Source: Klebsiella oxytoca NBRC 105695 | GTDB lineage: Bacteria; Pseudomonadota; Gammaproteobacteria; Enterobacterales; Enterobacteriaceae | Length of the DNA stretch: 64,000 nt | Assembly (NCBI RefSeq): GCF_001598695.1 | Contig: NZ_BCZK01000007.1 | Span: 124,001-188,000 of the forward strand | Direction: 5' to 3' | Part shown: one piece after another, positions 27,155-36,133 of the stretch | How the letters are laid out: every line of letters starts with the position of its first letter | Numbering within the stretch: position 1 is the stretch's first letter | Notes under the pieces: model-generated | Told to the model about the DNA's origin: nothing | The model's input: the letters and a program-made list of their open reading frames with translations, nothing else | The model's database searches: none | Made by a program: the position numbers and the translations under genes

Positions 27155-27825
27155 AGCGGGGAAAGCGCTCCATCATGTAGTCGCCATCCCTGCTGACACC
27201 AGGCAAGAAAAGGCGAAGGGGTGCGTTCAAAAAGGATGATCAGTGAATGCTGCTCCAGCGCCCAGTCCCGCAGACGTGTCAGAAGCATGGCGGTAGCTTG
27301 CGCCGTCAGGCGGCTAAAGGCTTCATCAAGGATCAGTAGCGTTGGCTGCATAGCCAGCGCGCAGGCGATCGCCACGCGCTGGGTTTCTCCACCGGAGAGC
27401 GTGGACGGATGGCGGTGACGTAACTCCTGGCACTCCATCAGCGAGAGCGCCGCGTCAACACGACGCATAATCTCGTCTTCGTGAAGGCAAAGATTTTCAG
27501 GGCCAAAAGCGACCTCTTCTTCGACGCTGAAGGTACAACCGGAAAGCTGGAGATAGGGGGATTGCTGGACCAGCTGGATGGTCTGCGCCCGTTCGACCAG
27601 CGATTGCTGTCCAATAGGGATGCCAAGCAGAGTACCATGACCTTCGATATCGCCGGGCAGAAAATCCGGATACCAGCCCGCCATGATCTGCGCCAGAGTG
27701 CTTTTCCCGCTGCCGTTATCGCCAAAAATCGCCACCATGCCGGGCTGCGAATAATGGAAATCAAAGCATGATGAAGGACCCGTTGCCCGGGTCGGGTGAT
27801 AACGGAACTGCTCTAACGTAACCAT
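27148..27825 (-). CDS. ECF transporter ATPase with altered H-loop
   Basis: A 225-residue ABC ATPase. Walker A is GDNGSGKST near 36, the signature is canonical (TLSGGETQRV), and Walker B is LLILDEAFS. The H-loop position reads LFER where a His is expected, so hydrolysis at its own Walker site is probably impaired. Its reading frame overlaps EcfT upstream by 13 bases and the second ATPase downstream by 7, typical of a stoichiometrically translated ECF module. Confidence 0.88.
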   Translation of the reverse strand: MVTLEQFRYHPTRATGPSSCFDFHYSQPGMVAIFGDNGSGKSTLAQIMAGWYPDFLPGDIEGHGTLLGIPIGQQSLVERAQTIQLVQQSPYLQLSGCTFSVEEEVAFGPENLCLHEDEIMRRVDAALSLMECQELRHRHPSTLSGGETQRVAIACALAMQPTLLILDEAFSRLTAQATAMLLTRLRDWALEQHSLIILFERTPSPFLAWCQQGWRLHDGALSPLC

Positions 27826-28520
27826 AGCCAGGCTCCCGCTTCAGCGACCATCGCCAGCAGCATGCCGCAACGCGCCAGACGTTGTAAGGTGCTGTCTTTC
27901 GGCGCCCAAAGCGTAGTGCGCCGACGATGTAAACGAAATGCCCGCATATCCAGCGCCGCCCCGCGTATCGCCAGATCGTTAAGCGCGTTATGGGTCAGAG
28001 GGATAATGAGCGCAGGCATTGCGCGCAGCCGCTGATATCCATTCTCGTCCAGCGGTACGCCGCGGGCGCGTTGGGCTTCGTGGATAATCGTCAACTGGCG
28101 CTTTAGCTGTTCGACAACCAGCAGCGGGCCAGCGAACAGATAAGCGACGCCCGGCGGCAGGCGTGAGGCAAACAGGGCGCGAATAAAGCGCTGTACCGGT
28201 ACGTACTCCATCCAGAGCTGTGACGTGGAAACAATCGCCAAAATTCTCAGCCACAGCGTGATGGCGTTCGCCCAGCGCTGCGGGTCGCGGGGCTGGCCGC
28301 TCAGCCACTGGGTAAACCAGCCGCCGTGGACCAGCCACAGGCCAACGCCCAGCGAGAGTAGTAGCCAGGCGACATATTTTGCCCGCCGTCGCGTCGCTTT
28401 TAGCAGCACTAAACTAAGAAACGCCGCGGTGCTATACACCGGCAGCACCGTATCCGTCGGTAGCAGCAGCGTGGTCACTGCCGCCAGCGCCCAGAGCGTT
28501 AAGGAGGTAAAAGGGTGCAT
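27813..28520 (-). CDS. ECF transporter transmembrane component (EcfT)
   Basis: A 235-residue membrane protein with four to five hydrophobic segments and the cytoplasmic coupling helices of EcfT, marked by ARG-type motifs in AQRARGVPLDE and IRGAALDMRAF. It should connect the two ATPases to the substrate-binding S component encoded directly upstream (stop and start abut with no gap). EcfT of the dedicated (group I) type is likely, because all four components are in one operon. Confidence 0.87.
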   Translation of the reverse strand: MHPFTSLTLWALAAVTTLLLPTDTVLPVYSTAAFLSLVLLKATRRRAKYVAWLLLSLGVGLWLVHGGWFTQWLSGQPRDPQRWANAITLWLRILAIVSTSQLWMEYVPVQRFIRALFASRLPPGVAYLFAGPLLVVEQLKRQLTIIHEAQRARGVPLDENGYQRLRAMPALIIPLTHNALNDLAIRGAALDMRAFRLHRRRTTLWAPKDSTLQRLARCGMLLAMVAEAGAWLWLR

Positions 28521-29099
28521 TTAGCGTACGGCGGACATAGCAGGAAAATGGCGCAACGTACGCAGCGGCAGCTGGCGCAACAGGGTCCAGACGATAATCG
28601 CGGTAAGAATTTTATCCACCAGATTGGCGCCTAAGACGGTAATCGCCACCGACTCCAGCAGATTCTGACCTACCGAATGCATCCAGGCGACGAACAGATC
28701 CGCACCGCTTCCCGTCACGCCGCCAAACAGCGCCGTCCGCAGCGGCACGGCAACCACGGTCACGGCGAGGGTAATGACAACCCCGCTAACGATCACCTTA
28801 GGTAAAGTGCGGAACCATCCCGCTCTCGCCAGCCATCCGGCAACCAGGCCAATCACCATAGCCACTGGCGCGAAGGCGGCGGCAATCGGATCGGTCAGCA
28901 GACCCCACAGAAGATTGGTCAGTAAACCGGTCAACATGCCAATGACCGGTCCGAGTAGAACCGCGCTGATTAAGGTGCCGATTGAATCGAGAAAAATGGG
29001 AAGTTTTAACATACTGATGAGCTGTCCGCCGATCATGTTGATGGCGACGGCGATCGCAATCAGCACCAGGGACTGGCTGGTAAATTGGCGACGAGCCAT
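28521..29099 (-). CDS. ECF transporter substrate-binding S component
   Basis: A 192-residue hydrophobic protein with about six membrane segments, beginning MARRQFTSQS. An AINMIGGQL stretch near residue 20 and the repeated glycine-rich turns (GPVIGMLTGLLTN) are typical of ECF S components. S components bind vitamins or their precursors; which one cannot be read here. The start at 29099 follows a good ribosome binding site (AAAGAGGT); an upstream in-frame start at 29150 runs into the preceding gene. The upstream PPC-domain gene is probably in the same transcript. Confidence 0.85.
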   Translation of the reverse strand: MARRQFTSQSLVLIAIAVAINMIGGQLISMLKLPIFLDSIGTLISAVLLGPVIGMLTGLLTNLLWGLLTDPIAAAFAPVAMVIGLVAGWLARAGWFRTLPKVIVSGVVITLAVTVVAVPLRTALFGGVTGSGADLFVAWMHSVGQNLLESVAITVLGANLVDKILTAIIVWTLLRQLPLRTLRHFPAMSAVR

Positions 29100-29121
29100 A
29101 GAAACCTCTTTAAGGGAAAAG

Positions 29122-29547
29122 TTATCGGGATGAGATGACCAGTTCGTCATAGCCGGAAAGCGCGCAAGGCTGACGGCTAAATGCCAGGGAGGTCAGTTCG
29201 CCTATCACCAGCTCAAGGGTGGTGCGGACGGTACAGCCGGGCATCATATGGCCGCCGAGCATCGCGCCTTGCGGATCGGATATCGCTAAATGAAGATGTT
29301 CTCCTTTCAATTCCAGCGTGCCATTCAGCGAGATAACCTCGTAGGTTCCGTTCAGTAAGGTGGTCTCATCCTGGCCGGCAAAACGTAGTGCCGCATTGCT
29401 TAAGCTACCGGTACAGCCGGCGATCCAGGCTGCCTGAATATGGTGCAGTTGCAGGAAGGCGCGCAGGCGTGAAAAAACCTCCTCGCCCGGAAGTAAGCGA
29501 AGCGCATAGTAACGTGCCGCAGAGGGCTGCAAGTGGGGAATGGTCAT
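29122..29547 (-). CDS. PPC/DUF296-domain protein
   Basis: A 141-residue single-domain protein of the PCC (DUF296) family. The motif AAWIAGCTGSLSNAALRF, the LSLxxx-type strand VISLNGTLEL, and GAMLGGHMMPGCTV with its conserved Gly-His are visible. Plant members carry AT-hooks and bind DNA; bacterial stand-alone members are uncharacterised and form trimers that may bind metal. It is the first gene of the ECF operon, 22 bases before the S component, which suggests a role in sensing or handling the transported compound. That role is inference. Confidence 0.82.
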   Translation of the reverse strand: MTIPHLQPSAARYYALRLLPGEEVFSRLRAFLQLHHIQAAWIAGCTGSLSNAALRFAGQDETTLLNGTYEVISLNGTLELKGEHLHLAISDPQGAMLGGHMMPGCTVRTTLELVIGELTSLAFSRQPCALSGYDELVISSR

Positions 29548-29714
29548 CTTTTTCGAGGGACTCCGAGACTCGGACGTAGCGGCAATAATATCGCCGCTGT
29601 TCAGTATGGTTTCTGATATAAATCAGTAATTGCGGCACGACAACGAAAAGATCTTGCTACGCTTATTCGTAATTCTGGAATATGGAATAAATGCCGCCCC
29701 AGAAGGGGTAAAAG

Positions 29715-29730
29715 TGTGATGTAAGTCAGA
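29715..29730. promoter_or_regulatory. CRP site upstream of epd
   Basis: TGTGATGTAAGTCAGA matches the CRP consensus arms at 9 of 10 positions. The E. coli epd-pgk promoter is under CRP control, which supports the call. Confidence 0.6.
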
Positions 29731-29788
29731 TAAATGGTTTCTCCAGCTGGACAATCATTCCTTTTATTCCTCGTTTGGCTTATTCTAG

Positions 29789-29802
29789 CTGAAGCGTTTC
29801 AG
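29789..29802. promoter_or_regulatory. Cra (FruR) site upstream of epd
   Basis: CTGAAGCGTTTCAG is a near-palindrome fitting the Cra consensus TGAAWCSNT. Cra represses epd-pgk in E. coli. It lies 123 bases before the epd start. Confidence 0.65.
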
Positions 29803-29924
29803 TCGTCTAAATGTTCGACAATTAATCAATCAGTCGCAGTTTGCGACAGGTAAGGTTCCCCTTAGAGCGTCGCTGCATTACTCTGTCAGCCACCTCATAT
29901 CATGGATAGCCTTGCAGGAGACCT

Positions 29925-30944
29925 ATGACCATACGCATTGCGATTAATGGCTTCGGTCGCATCGGGCGTAACGTGGTTCGTGCTTTGTATGAATCCGGAC
30001 GTCGTGCGGAAATCACCGTGGTGGCAATCAATGAACTGGCGGATGCTGCCGGCATCGCGCATTTATTGAAATATGACACCAGCCATGGACGCTTTGCCTG
30101 GGATGTGCGCCAGGAGAGAGAGCAGCTGTTTGTCGGCGATGACGCCATCCGTCTGCTGCATGAATCTTCCCTTGAGGCGTTGCCCTGGCGGGAACTGGCG
30201 GTTGATGTGGTGCTTGACTGCACCGGCGCTTATGGCAGCCGCGAGCATGGCGAAGCCCATCTGCGGGCCGGCGCGAAGAAAGTGCTCTTTTCACATCCTG
30301 GCGGCAACGATCTCGACGCGACGATCGTGTTTGGCGTCAACCATGATGAGCTGCGCGCTGAGCACCGTATCGTCTCCAACGCCTCCTGCACCACCAACTG
30401 CATTATTCCGGTCATTAAGCTGTTAGATGATGCCTACGGCATAGAGTCAGGAACGGTAACCACGATTCACTCCGCGATGCACGATCAGCAGGTTATCGAT
30501 GCTTACCATCCGGATTTGCGCCGGACGCGAGCGGCCAGTCAGTCGATCATCCCGGTTGATACTAAGCTTGCTGCGGGGATCACGCGTATTTTCCCTCAGT
30601 TTAACGATCGCTTTGAAGCTATCGCGGTCCGTGTACCGACGATTAATGTGACGGCGATCGACCTTAGCGTCACGGTGAAAAAACCGGTAAAAGCGAGTGA
30701 AGTCAACCAGTTGCTGCAAAAAGCAGCACAGGGTGCATTTCATGGTATAGTTGACTATACGGAATTGCCGTTAGTCTCGATAGATTTCAACCACGATCCG
30801 CATAGCGCCATCGTCGATGGCACGCAAACGCGGGTAAGTGGCGCGCATTTGATCAAAACGCTGGTCTGGTGCGATAACGAATGGGGCTTTGCTAACCGGA
30901 TGCTCGACACCACGTTAGCGATGGCCGCACAAGGTTTCAGGTAA
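29925..30944 (+). CDS. epd: D-erythrose-4-phosphate dehydrogenase
   Basis: Epd oxidises erythrose 4-phosphate to 4-phosphoerythronate, an early step of pyridoxal phosphate synthesis. The 339 residues equal the E. coli length. It is a GAPDH homologue: NAD motif [10 protein letters not shown] (8-17), the catalytic Cys near 155 in SNASCTTNC, and [12 protein letters not shown] near the C-terminus. As in E. coli it is followed by pgk and fbaA. It is distinguished from GAPDH by the [16 protein letters not shown] segment. Confidence 0.97.
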   Translation: MTIRIAINGFGRIGRNVVRALYESGRRAEITVVAINELADAAGIAHLLKYDTSHGRFAWDVRQEREQLFVGDDAIRLLHESSLEALPWRELAVDVVLDCTGAYGSREHGEAHLRAGAKKVLFSHPGGNDLDATIVFGVNHDELRAEHRIVSNASCTTNCIIPVIKLLDDAYGIESGTVTTIHSAMHDQQVIDAYHPDLRRTRAASQSIIPVDTKLAAGITRIFPQFNDRFEAIAVRVPTINVTAIDLSVTVKKPVKASEVNQLLQKAAQGAFHGIVDYTELPLVSIDFNHDPHSAIVDGTQTRVSGAHLIKTLVWCDNEWGFANRMLDTTLAMAAQGFR

Positions 30945-30995
30945 GGCGCTCAGGCGCCTGCAAAACTTTATCAAGAATCAACGAGAGGATTCACC

Positions 30996-32159
30996 ATGTC
31001 TGTAATTAAGATGACCGATCTGGATCTGGCTGGTAAACGCGTTTTTATCCGTGCGGATCTGAACGTACCGGTTAAAGAAGGGAAAGTAACCAGCGATGCG
31101 CGTATCCGTGCTTCTCTGCCGACCATCGAACTGGCCCTGAAACAGGGTGCGAAAGTGATGGTCACTTCCCACCTGGGTCGTCCTACCGAAGGCGAGTACA
31201 ACGAAGAATTCTCTCTGCTGCCGGTTGTTAACTACCTGAAAGACAAACTGTCTAACCCGGTACGTCTGGTTAAAGATTACCTGGACGGCGTTGAAGTCGC
31301 TGCCGGCGAGCTGGTGGTTCTGGAAAACGTTCGCTTTAACAAAGGCGAGAAAAAAGATGACGAAGCGCTGTCGAAAAAATACGCTGCGCTGTGCGATGTC
31401 TTCGTTATGGATGCGTTCGGTACTGCTCACCGCGCGCAGGCTTCTACTCACGGTATCGGCAAATTCGCTGACGTCGCTTGTGCAGGTCCGCTGCTGGCCG
31501 CTGAGCTGGACGCCCTGGGTAAAGCGCTGAAAGAACCGGCTCGTCCGATGGTGGCTATCGTCGGTGGTTCTAAAGTTTCCACTAAACTGACCGTTCTGGA
31601 CTCCCTGTCTAAAATCGCTGACCAGCTGATCGTCGGCGGCGGCATCGCCAACACCTTCGTTGCCGCTCAGGGCCACAACGTGGGTAAATCCCTGTACGAA
31701 GCCGATCTGGTTGACGAAGCTAAACGCCTCCTGACGACCTGCGATATCCCGGTTCCGACTGACGTTCGCGTAGCGACCGAGTTCTCTGAAACCGCAACCG
31801 CTACCCTGAAATCTGTTAACGACATTAAAGATGACGAGCAGATTCTGGACCTGGGCGATGCTTCCGCAGAGAAACTGGCTGAAATCCTGAAAAACGCCAA
31901 AACCATCCTGTGGAATGGCCCGGTCGGCGTGTTCGAATTCCCGAACTTCCGCAAAGGGACTGAAATCGTGGCTAACGCCATCGCAGATAGCGAAGCGTTC
32001 TCCATCGCAGGCGGCGGCGACACCCTGGCAGCAATCGACCTGTTCGGCATTGCTGACAAAATCTCCTACATCTCCACCGGCGGCGGCGCATTCCTCGAAT
32101 TCGTGGAAGGTAAAGTTCTGCCGGCAGTAGCCATGCTCGAAGAGCGCGCTAAGCAGTAA
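30996..32159 (+). CDS. pgk: phosphoglycerate kinase
   Basis: Pgk makes ATP from 1,3-bisphosphoglycerate in glycolysis. The 387 residues equal the E. coli length. The N-terminal substrate-site motif RADLNVPV, the TSHLGRP segment, [10 protein letters not shown], and the C-terminal nucleotide loop GGGDTLAAI with [10 protein letters not shown] are intact. Codon use is strongly biased to common codons, as expected of a highly expressed gene. It lies 51 bases after epd with no terminator between. Confidence 0.98.
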   Translation: MSVIKMTDLDLAGKRVFIRADLNVPVKEGKVTSDARIRASLPTIELALKQGAKVMVTSHLGRPTEGEYNEEFSLLPVVNYLKDKLSNPVRLVKDYLDGVEVAAGELVVLENVRFNKGEKKDDEALSKKYAALCDVFVMDAFGTAHRAQASTHGIGKFADVACAGPLLAAELDALGKALKEPARPMVAIVGGSKVSTKLTVLDSLSKIADQLIVGGGIANTFVAAQGHNVGKSLYEADLVDEAKRLLTTCDIPVPTDVRVATEFSETATATLKSVNDIKDDEQILDLGDASAEKLAEILKNAKTILWNGPVGVFEFPNFRKGTEIVANAIADSEAFSIAGGGDTLAAIDLFGIADKISYISTGGGAFLEFVEGKVLPAVAMLEERAKQ

Positions 32160-32166
32160 TTCAGTT

Positions 32167-32191
32167 CAGGCGGGGAGACCCGCCTGTTTTT
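32167..32191 (+). terminator. terminator after pgk
   Basis: CAGGCGGG pairs perfectly with CCCGCCTG around GAGA, followed by TTTTT. It partially separates epd-pgk from fbaA. Confidence 0.85.
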
Positions 32192-32256
32192 CAGCGCGCG
32201 TAAAAGCTCGCGAACCTTCTTCAACGGTCGAAGATACAGATACAGGACTACGTAAC

Positions 32257-33336
32257 ATGTCTAAAATTTTTGATTTCGTAAAACCGGGCGTCATCACTGG
32301 CGACGACGTTCAGAAAGTGTTCCAGGTAGCTAAAGAAAACAACTTTGCTCTGCCAGCGGTAAACTGCGTGGGTACTGATTCCATCAACGCCGTTCTGGAA
32401 GCAGCTGCAAAAGTTCGTTCTCCGGTTATCGTTCAGTTCTCTAACGGCGGCGCAGCGTTCATCGCGGGCAAAGGCGTGAAAACTGACGTTCCTCAGGGCG
32501 CAGCCATCCTGGGCGCTATCTCTGGCGCGCATCACGTTCATCAGATGGCTGAACACTACGGTGTTCCGGTTATCCTGCACACTGACCACTGCGCTAAGAA
32601 ACTGCTGCCGTGGATCGACGGTCTGCTGGACGCGGGTGAAAAACACTTCGCCGCGACCGGTAAACCGCTGTTCTCTTCTCACATGATTGACCTGTCTGAA
32701 GAGTCCCTGCACGAAAACATCGAGATCTGTTCTAAGTACCTGGCGCGTATGGCCAAAATGGACATGACTCTGGAAATCGAACTGGGCTGCACCGGCGGCG
32801 AAGAAGACGGCGTGGACAACAGCCACATGGACGCTTCCGCTCTGTATACCCAGCCGGAAGACGTTGATTACGCCTACACTGAGCTGAGCAAAATCAGCCC
32901 GCGTTTCACCATCGCCGCTTCCTTCGGTAACGTACACGGTGTTTACAAGCCGGGCAACGTGGTGCTGACCCCGACTATCCTGCGCGACTCTCAGGAATAC
33001 GTTTCTAAGAAACATAACCTGCCGCACAACAGCCTGAACTTCGTCTTCCACGGCGGTTCCGGTTCTTCCGCTCAGGAAATCAAAGACTCCGTAAGCTACG
33101 GCGTGATCAAAATGAACATCGATACCGATACCCAATGGGCAACCTGGGACGGTATCCTGCAGTACTACAAAGCTAACGAAGCTTACCTGCAGGGTCAGCT
33201 GGGCAACCCGAAAGGCGAAGACCAGCCGAACAAGAAATACTACGATCCGCGCGTATGGCTGCGCGCTGCACAGACGTCCATGGTGACTCGTCTGGAGCAG
33301 GCATTTAAAGAGCTGAACGCGATCGACGTTCTGTAA
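32257..33336 (+). CDS. fbaA: fructose-bisphosphate aldolase, class II
   Basis: FbaA is the zinc-dependent aldolase of glycolysis and gluconeogenesis. The 359 residues equal the E. coli length. Zinc ligands are in ILHTDHCAKK (His near 110) and ASFGNVHGVYKPG, with the VFHGGSGSS phosphate site and KMNIDTDTQWA. Codon use is that of a highly expressed gene. It follows pgk after a terminator. Confidence 0.98.
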   Translation: MSKIFDFVKPGVITGDDVQKVFQVAKENNFALPAVNCVGTDSINAVLEAAAKVRSPVIVQFSNGGAAFIAGKGVKTDVPQGAAILGAISGAHHVHQMAEHYGVPVILHTDHCAKKLLPWIDGLLDAGEKHFAATGKPLFSSHMIDLSEESLHENIEICSKYLARMAKMDMTLEIELGCTGGEEDGVDNSHMDASALYTQPEDVDYAYTELSKISPRFTIAASFGNVHGVYKPGNVVLTPTILRDSQEYVSKKHNLPHNSLNFVFHGGSGSSAQEIKDSVSYGVIKMNIDTDTQWATWDGILQYYKANEAYLQGQLGNPKGEDQPNKKYYDPRVWLRAAQTSMVTRLEQAFKELNAIDVL

Positions 33337-33358
33337 GAAAGTTTCGTTTCTTACCCGG

Positions 33359-33385
33359 AAGCCCGCAGAAATGCGGGCTTTTTTA
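33359..33385 (+). terminator. fbaA terminator
   Basis: AGCCCGCA pairs with TGCGGGCT around GAAA, followed by a T run (TTTTT). A strong intrinsic terminator. Confidence 0.9.
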
Positions 33386-33525
33386 TTATCTCAACGACAT
33401 GAAATGTTGCTAAATAAATGTGATCAATTTGGCAAAACGGACTCTTTTTGTTTACCCTTAACCTGTTTGCAATTATCAGGTTTGGTTATTTTATTTCCCG
33501 TCCGGGTATCCATAAGGAAAGTTGA

Positions 33526-34383
33526 ATGGAAGATTTGAACGTTGTCGATAGCATAAATAACGCCGGTTCATGGCTGGTGCGCAATCAGGCATTACTGCTG
33601 AGCTATGCCGTCAACATTGTCGCGGCCATCGCGATTATTATTGTTGGTTTGATCGTGGCGCGGATTGTTTCCAACACCGTCAATCGCCTGATGCGGGCTC
33701 GACATATTGATGCCACCGTTGCCGATTTTCTTTCTGCGCTGGTACGCTACGCCGTCATTGCTTTCACGCTGATCGCCGCCCTCGGCCGCGTGGGTGTGCA
33801 AACCGCTTCGGTTATCGCGGTACTTGGCGCCGCGGGCTTAGCCGTCGGTCTGGCGCTGCAGGGGTCGCTGTCTAACCTTGCCGCTGGGGTCCTGCTGGTC
33901 GTTTTCCGCCCATTCCGCGCTGGTGAATACGTTGACCTTGGCGGTATCGCGGGTACCGTGCTGAACGTGCAGATTTTCTCCACGACCCTGCGCAGCGCAG
34001 ATGGCAAAATTGTGGTGGTACCGAACGGTAAAATCATTGCCGGGAATATCATCAACTTCTCTCGCGAGCCGGTACGTCGCAACGAGTTTATTATCGGCGT
34101 GGCCTACGATGCGGACATCGACCAAGTGAAGCAGCTGCTCACCAACATCATCGAATCGGATGAACGTATTCTCAAAGATCGTGAAATGACCGTTCGCCTG
34201 AATGAACTGGGCGCTTCATCTGTGAACTACGTGGTGCGCGTATGGAGTAAGAGCAGCGATCTGCAAAGCGTGTACTGGGACGTCCTGGAGCGTATTAAGC
34301 GCGATTTTGACGCCAACGGCATCAGCTTCCCGTATCCGCAGATGGACGTTCATGTCATTCGTCCGCAGGAAAAAGCAGAATAA
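33526..34383 (+). CDS. mscS: small-conductance mechanosensitive channel
   Basis: MscS is a heptameric inner-membrane channel that opens under membrane tension and releases solutes during osmotic downshock. The 285 residues are one short of E. coli. Three membrane segments lie in the first 130 residues; TM3 carries the glycine/alanine-packed pore sequence [21 protein letters not shown]. The C-terminal vestibule domain follows, ending in [11 protein letters not shown]. It is monocistronic, with its own terminator, between fbaA and argO as in E. coli. Confidence 0.97.
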   Translation: MEDLNVVDSINNAGSWLVRNQALLLSYAVNIVAAIAIIIVGLIVARIVSNTVNRLMRARHIDATVADFLSALVRYAVIAFTLIAALGRVGVQTASVIAVLGAAGLAVGLALQGSLSNLAAGVLLVVFRPFRAGEYVDLGGIAGTVLNVQIFSTTLRSADGKIVVVPNGKIIAGNIINFSREPVRRNEFIIGVAYDADIDQVKQLLTNIIESDERILKDREMTVRLNELGASSVNYVVRVWSKSSDLQSVYWDVLERIKRDFDANGISFPYPQMDVHVIRPQEKAE

Positions 34384-34398
34384 TTTCCCTTTTAATAC

Positions 34399-34422
34399 AG
34401 GCCGGTATATCCGGCCTTTTTT
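34399..34422 (+). terminator. mscS terminator
   Basis: AGGCCGG pairs with CCGGCCT around a five-base loop, followed by six T. Confidence 0.9.
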
Positions 34423-34531
34423 GTACCCAGTATTAGTCGTCCTTATTAGCGATTAAAATTTTCAATTTCCTCTAATGATTTCCGCACGCTATATTCCCCA
34501 GCATTGACTCTTTCAGTGGAAATTCCTCTCG

Positions 34532-35167
34532 ATGTTATCGTATTACTTTCAGGGCCTTGCCCTGGGAGCGGCTATGATTTTGCCGCTCGGTCCGCAAAAC
34601 GCTTTTGTGATGAATCAGGGTATTCGTCGTCAGTACCATCTGATGATTGCTTTGCTATGCGCCATCAGCGATCTGCTGCTTATCTGCGCCGGAATTTTTG
34701 GCGGCAGCGCGCTGCTGATGCAGTCCCCGTGGCTGCTGGCGCTGGTGACCTGGGGCGGCGTCGCTTTTTTATTGTGGTACGGTTTTGGCGCGCTGAAAAC
34801 GGCCTTTAGCAGCAATCTGGAGCTGGCCAGCGCGGAGGTGATGAAGCAGGGGCGCTGGAAAATCATCGTCACCATGCTGGCGGTGACCTGGCTGAATCCT
34901 CACGTTTATCTGGATACGTTTGTGGTGCTTGGAAGCCTCGGCGGACAGCTGGAGATGGAGCCAAAGCGCTGGTTTGCCCTGGGCACCATCAGCGCCTCAT
35001 TCTTATGGTTCTTTGGTCTGGCCCTGCTGGCCGCCTGGCTGGCCCCGCGCCTGCGCACGGCAAAAGCGCAGCGAATTATCAACGTGCTGGTCGGTCTGGT
35101 CATGTGGATCATCGCGCTGAAGCTGGCGAAAGACGGCTTCGCTCATGTGCAGGCGCTGCTTAACTAA
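34532..35167 (+). CDS. argO: arginine exporter
   Basis: ArgO (YggA) exports L-arginine, also canavanine; LysE family, inner membrane. The 211 residues match the E. coli protein, with five to six hydrophobic segments and the family opening [19 protein letters not shown]. The motif [12 protein letters not shown] in the middle is typical of LysE proteins. In E. coli its transcription is activated by ArgP with arginine; argP is present in this window at 42644-43537. Confidence 0.96.
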   Translation: MLSYYFQGLALGAAMILPLGPQNAFVMNQGIRRQYHLMIALLCAISDLLLICAGIFGGSALLMQSPWLLALVTWGGVAFLLWYGFGALKTAFSSNLELASAEVMKQGRWKIIVTMLAVTWLNPHVYLDTFVVLGSLGGQLEMEPKRWFALGTISASFLWFFGLALLAAWLAPRLRTAKAQRIINVLVGLVMWIIALKLAKDGFAHVQALLN

Positions 35168-35257
35168 GCCTTGTCCGATGGACTTTCTCCGCGTAAGCGC
35201 TAAGCTTGCAGGCATGCGTCTGCGTATAGACGACCAATGTAAGATGGAGAAACGACA

Positions 35258-36013
35258 GTGAAGTTAAAAGTCATGGCCCTGGCGGCGGCACTCGGATTTA
35301 GCGCAATGGCAGTTCAGGCCAATGAATTGCCAAACGGCCCACATATTGTTACTTCAGGTACCGCCAGCGTCGCTGCGGTTCCTGATATCGCCACGCTGGC
35401 GATTGAAGTTAACGTCTCCGCGAAAGATGCGGCATCCGCTAAAAAACAGGCAGATGAACGCGTGGCCCAGTATCTCTCCTTCCTGGAGAAGAGCGGCATT
35501 GCGAAGAAAGACATTAACTCTGCCAACCTGCGTACCCAGCCTGATTATGATTATCAGAACGGCAAAAGCATTCTTAAGGGCTATCGCGCGGTGCGTAGCG
35601 TTGAAGTCACGCTGCGCCAGCTGGATAAGCTCAACGGGTTGTTAGATGGGGCATTAAAAGCCGGTCTGAACGAGATCCGTTCGGTCTCACTGGGCGTGGC
35701 GCAGCCGGACGCTTACAAAGATAAGGCGCGAAAAGCGGCGATTGACGATGCGATTCATCAGGCTCAGGAGCTGGCTAGCGGATTCCACGGCAAACTGGGG
35801 CCGGTTTATAGCGTTCGCTATCATGTCTCCAACTACCAGCCGAGCCCGATGGTGCGGATGATGAAAGCCGATGCGGCGCCGGTATCTGCTCAGGAAAGCT
35901 ACGAGCAGGCGACCATTCAGTTTGATGACCAGGTGGACGTGGTGTTTGAGCTGCAGCCGACCCAGCCTGCGTCGCCAGCGAAACCGGCTGAAGAGCCAAA
36001 AGCAGCGCAGTAA
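35258..36013 (+). CDS. yggE: SIMPL-domain periplasmic protein YggE
   Basis: YggE is a periplasmic oxidative-stress defence protein of the SIMPL (DUF541) family. The 251 residues start with a signal peptide (about 1-21, ending MAVQANE). The folded core includes GTASVAAVPDIATLAIEV and RAVRSVEVTLRQLDKL. The C-terminus is a Pro/Ala/Lys-rich tail (QPASPAKPAEEPKAAQ), slightly longer than in E. coli. It lies 90 bases after argO and has its own terminator. Confidence 0.94.
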   Translation: MKLKVMALAAALGFSAMAVQANELPNGPHIVTSGTASVAAVPDIATLAIEVNVSAKDAASAKKQADERVAQYLSFLEKSGIAKKDINSANLRTQPDYDYQNGKSILKGYRAVRSVEVTLRQLDKLNGLLDGALKAGLNEIRSVSLGVAQPDAYKDKARKAAIDDAIHQAQELASGFHGKLGPVYSVRYHVSNYQPSPMVRMMKADAAPVSAQESYEQATIQFDDQVDVVFELQPTQPASPAKPAEEPKAAQ

Positions 36014-36019
36014 TCCTCC

Positions 36020-36045
36020 CGCCCGGCCTTCGCGCCGGGCTTTTT
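36020..36045 (+). terminator. yggE terminator
   Basis: GCCCGGC pairs with GCCGGGC around a short loop, followed by TTTTT. Confidence 0.85.
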
Positions 36046-36133
36046 CTGTGACTATCTGTAAAAATGAGAGCGCAGCACAAGTCTTTTCCCTGAATGAGGT
36101 AAGGATAGATCCCTGTTTTCCTGTGAGGTGAGC

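Larger units (their letters stand above)
29548..29924. promoter_or_regulatory. divergent control region PPC-ECF operon / epd
   Basis: A 377-base region. On the PPC side (minus strand) are two short hairpins within 50 bases of the start: CCGAGACTCGG (29561-29571) and AGCGGC with GCCGCT (29578-29597), possibly in the mRNA leader. On the epd side are a CRP-like and a Cra-like site, listed separately. No gene is visible. Confidence 0.45.

Noticed and set aside
29405-29638. 77-codon minus-strand frame overlapping the PPC gene
   Set aside because: It overlaps the well-supported PPC reading frame in another phase and has no recognisable product.
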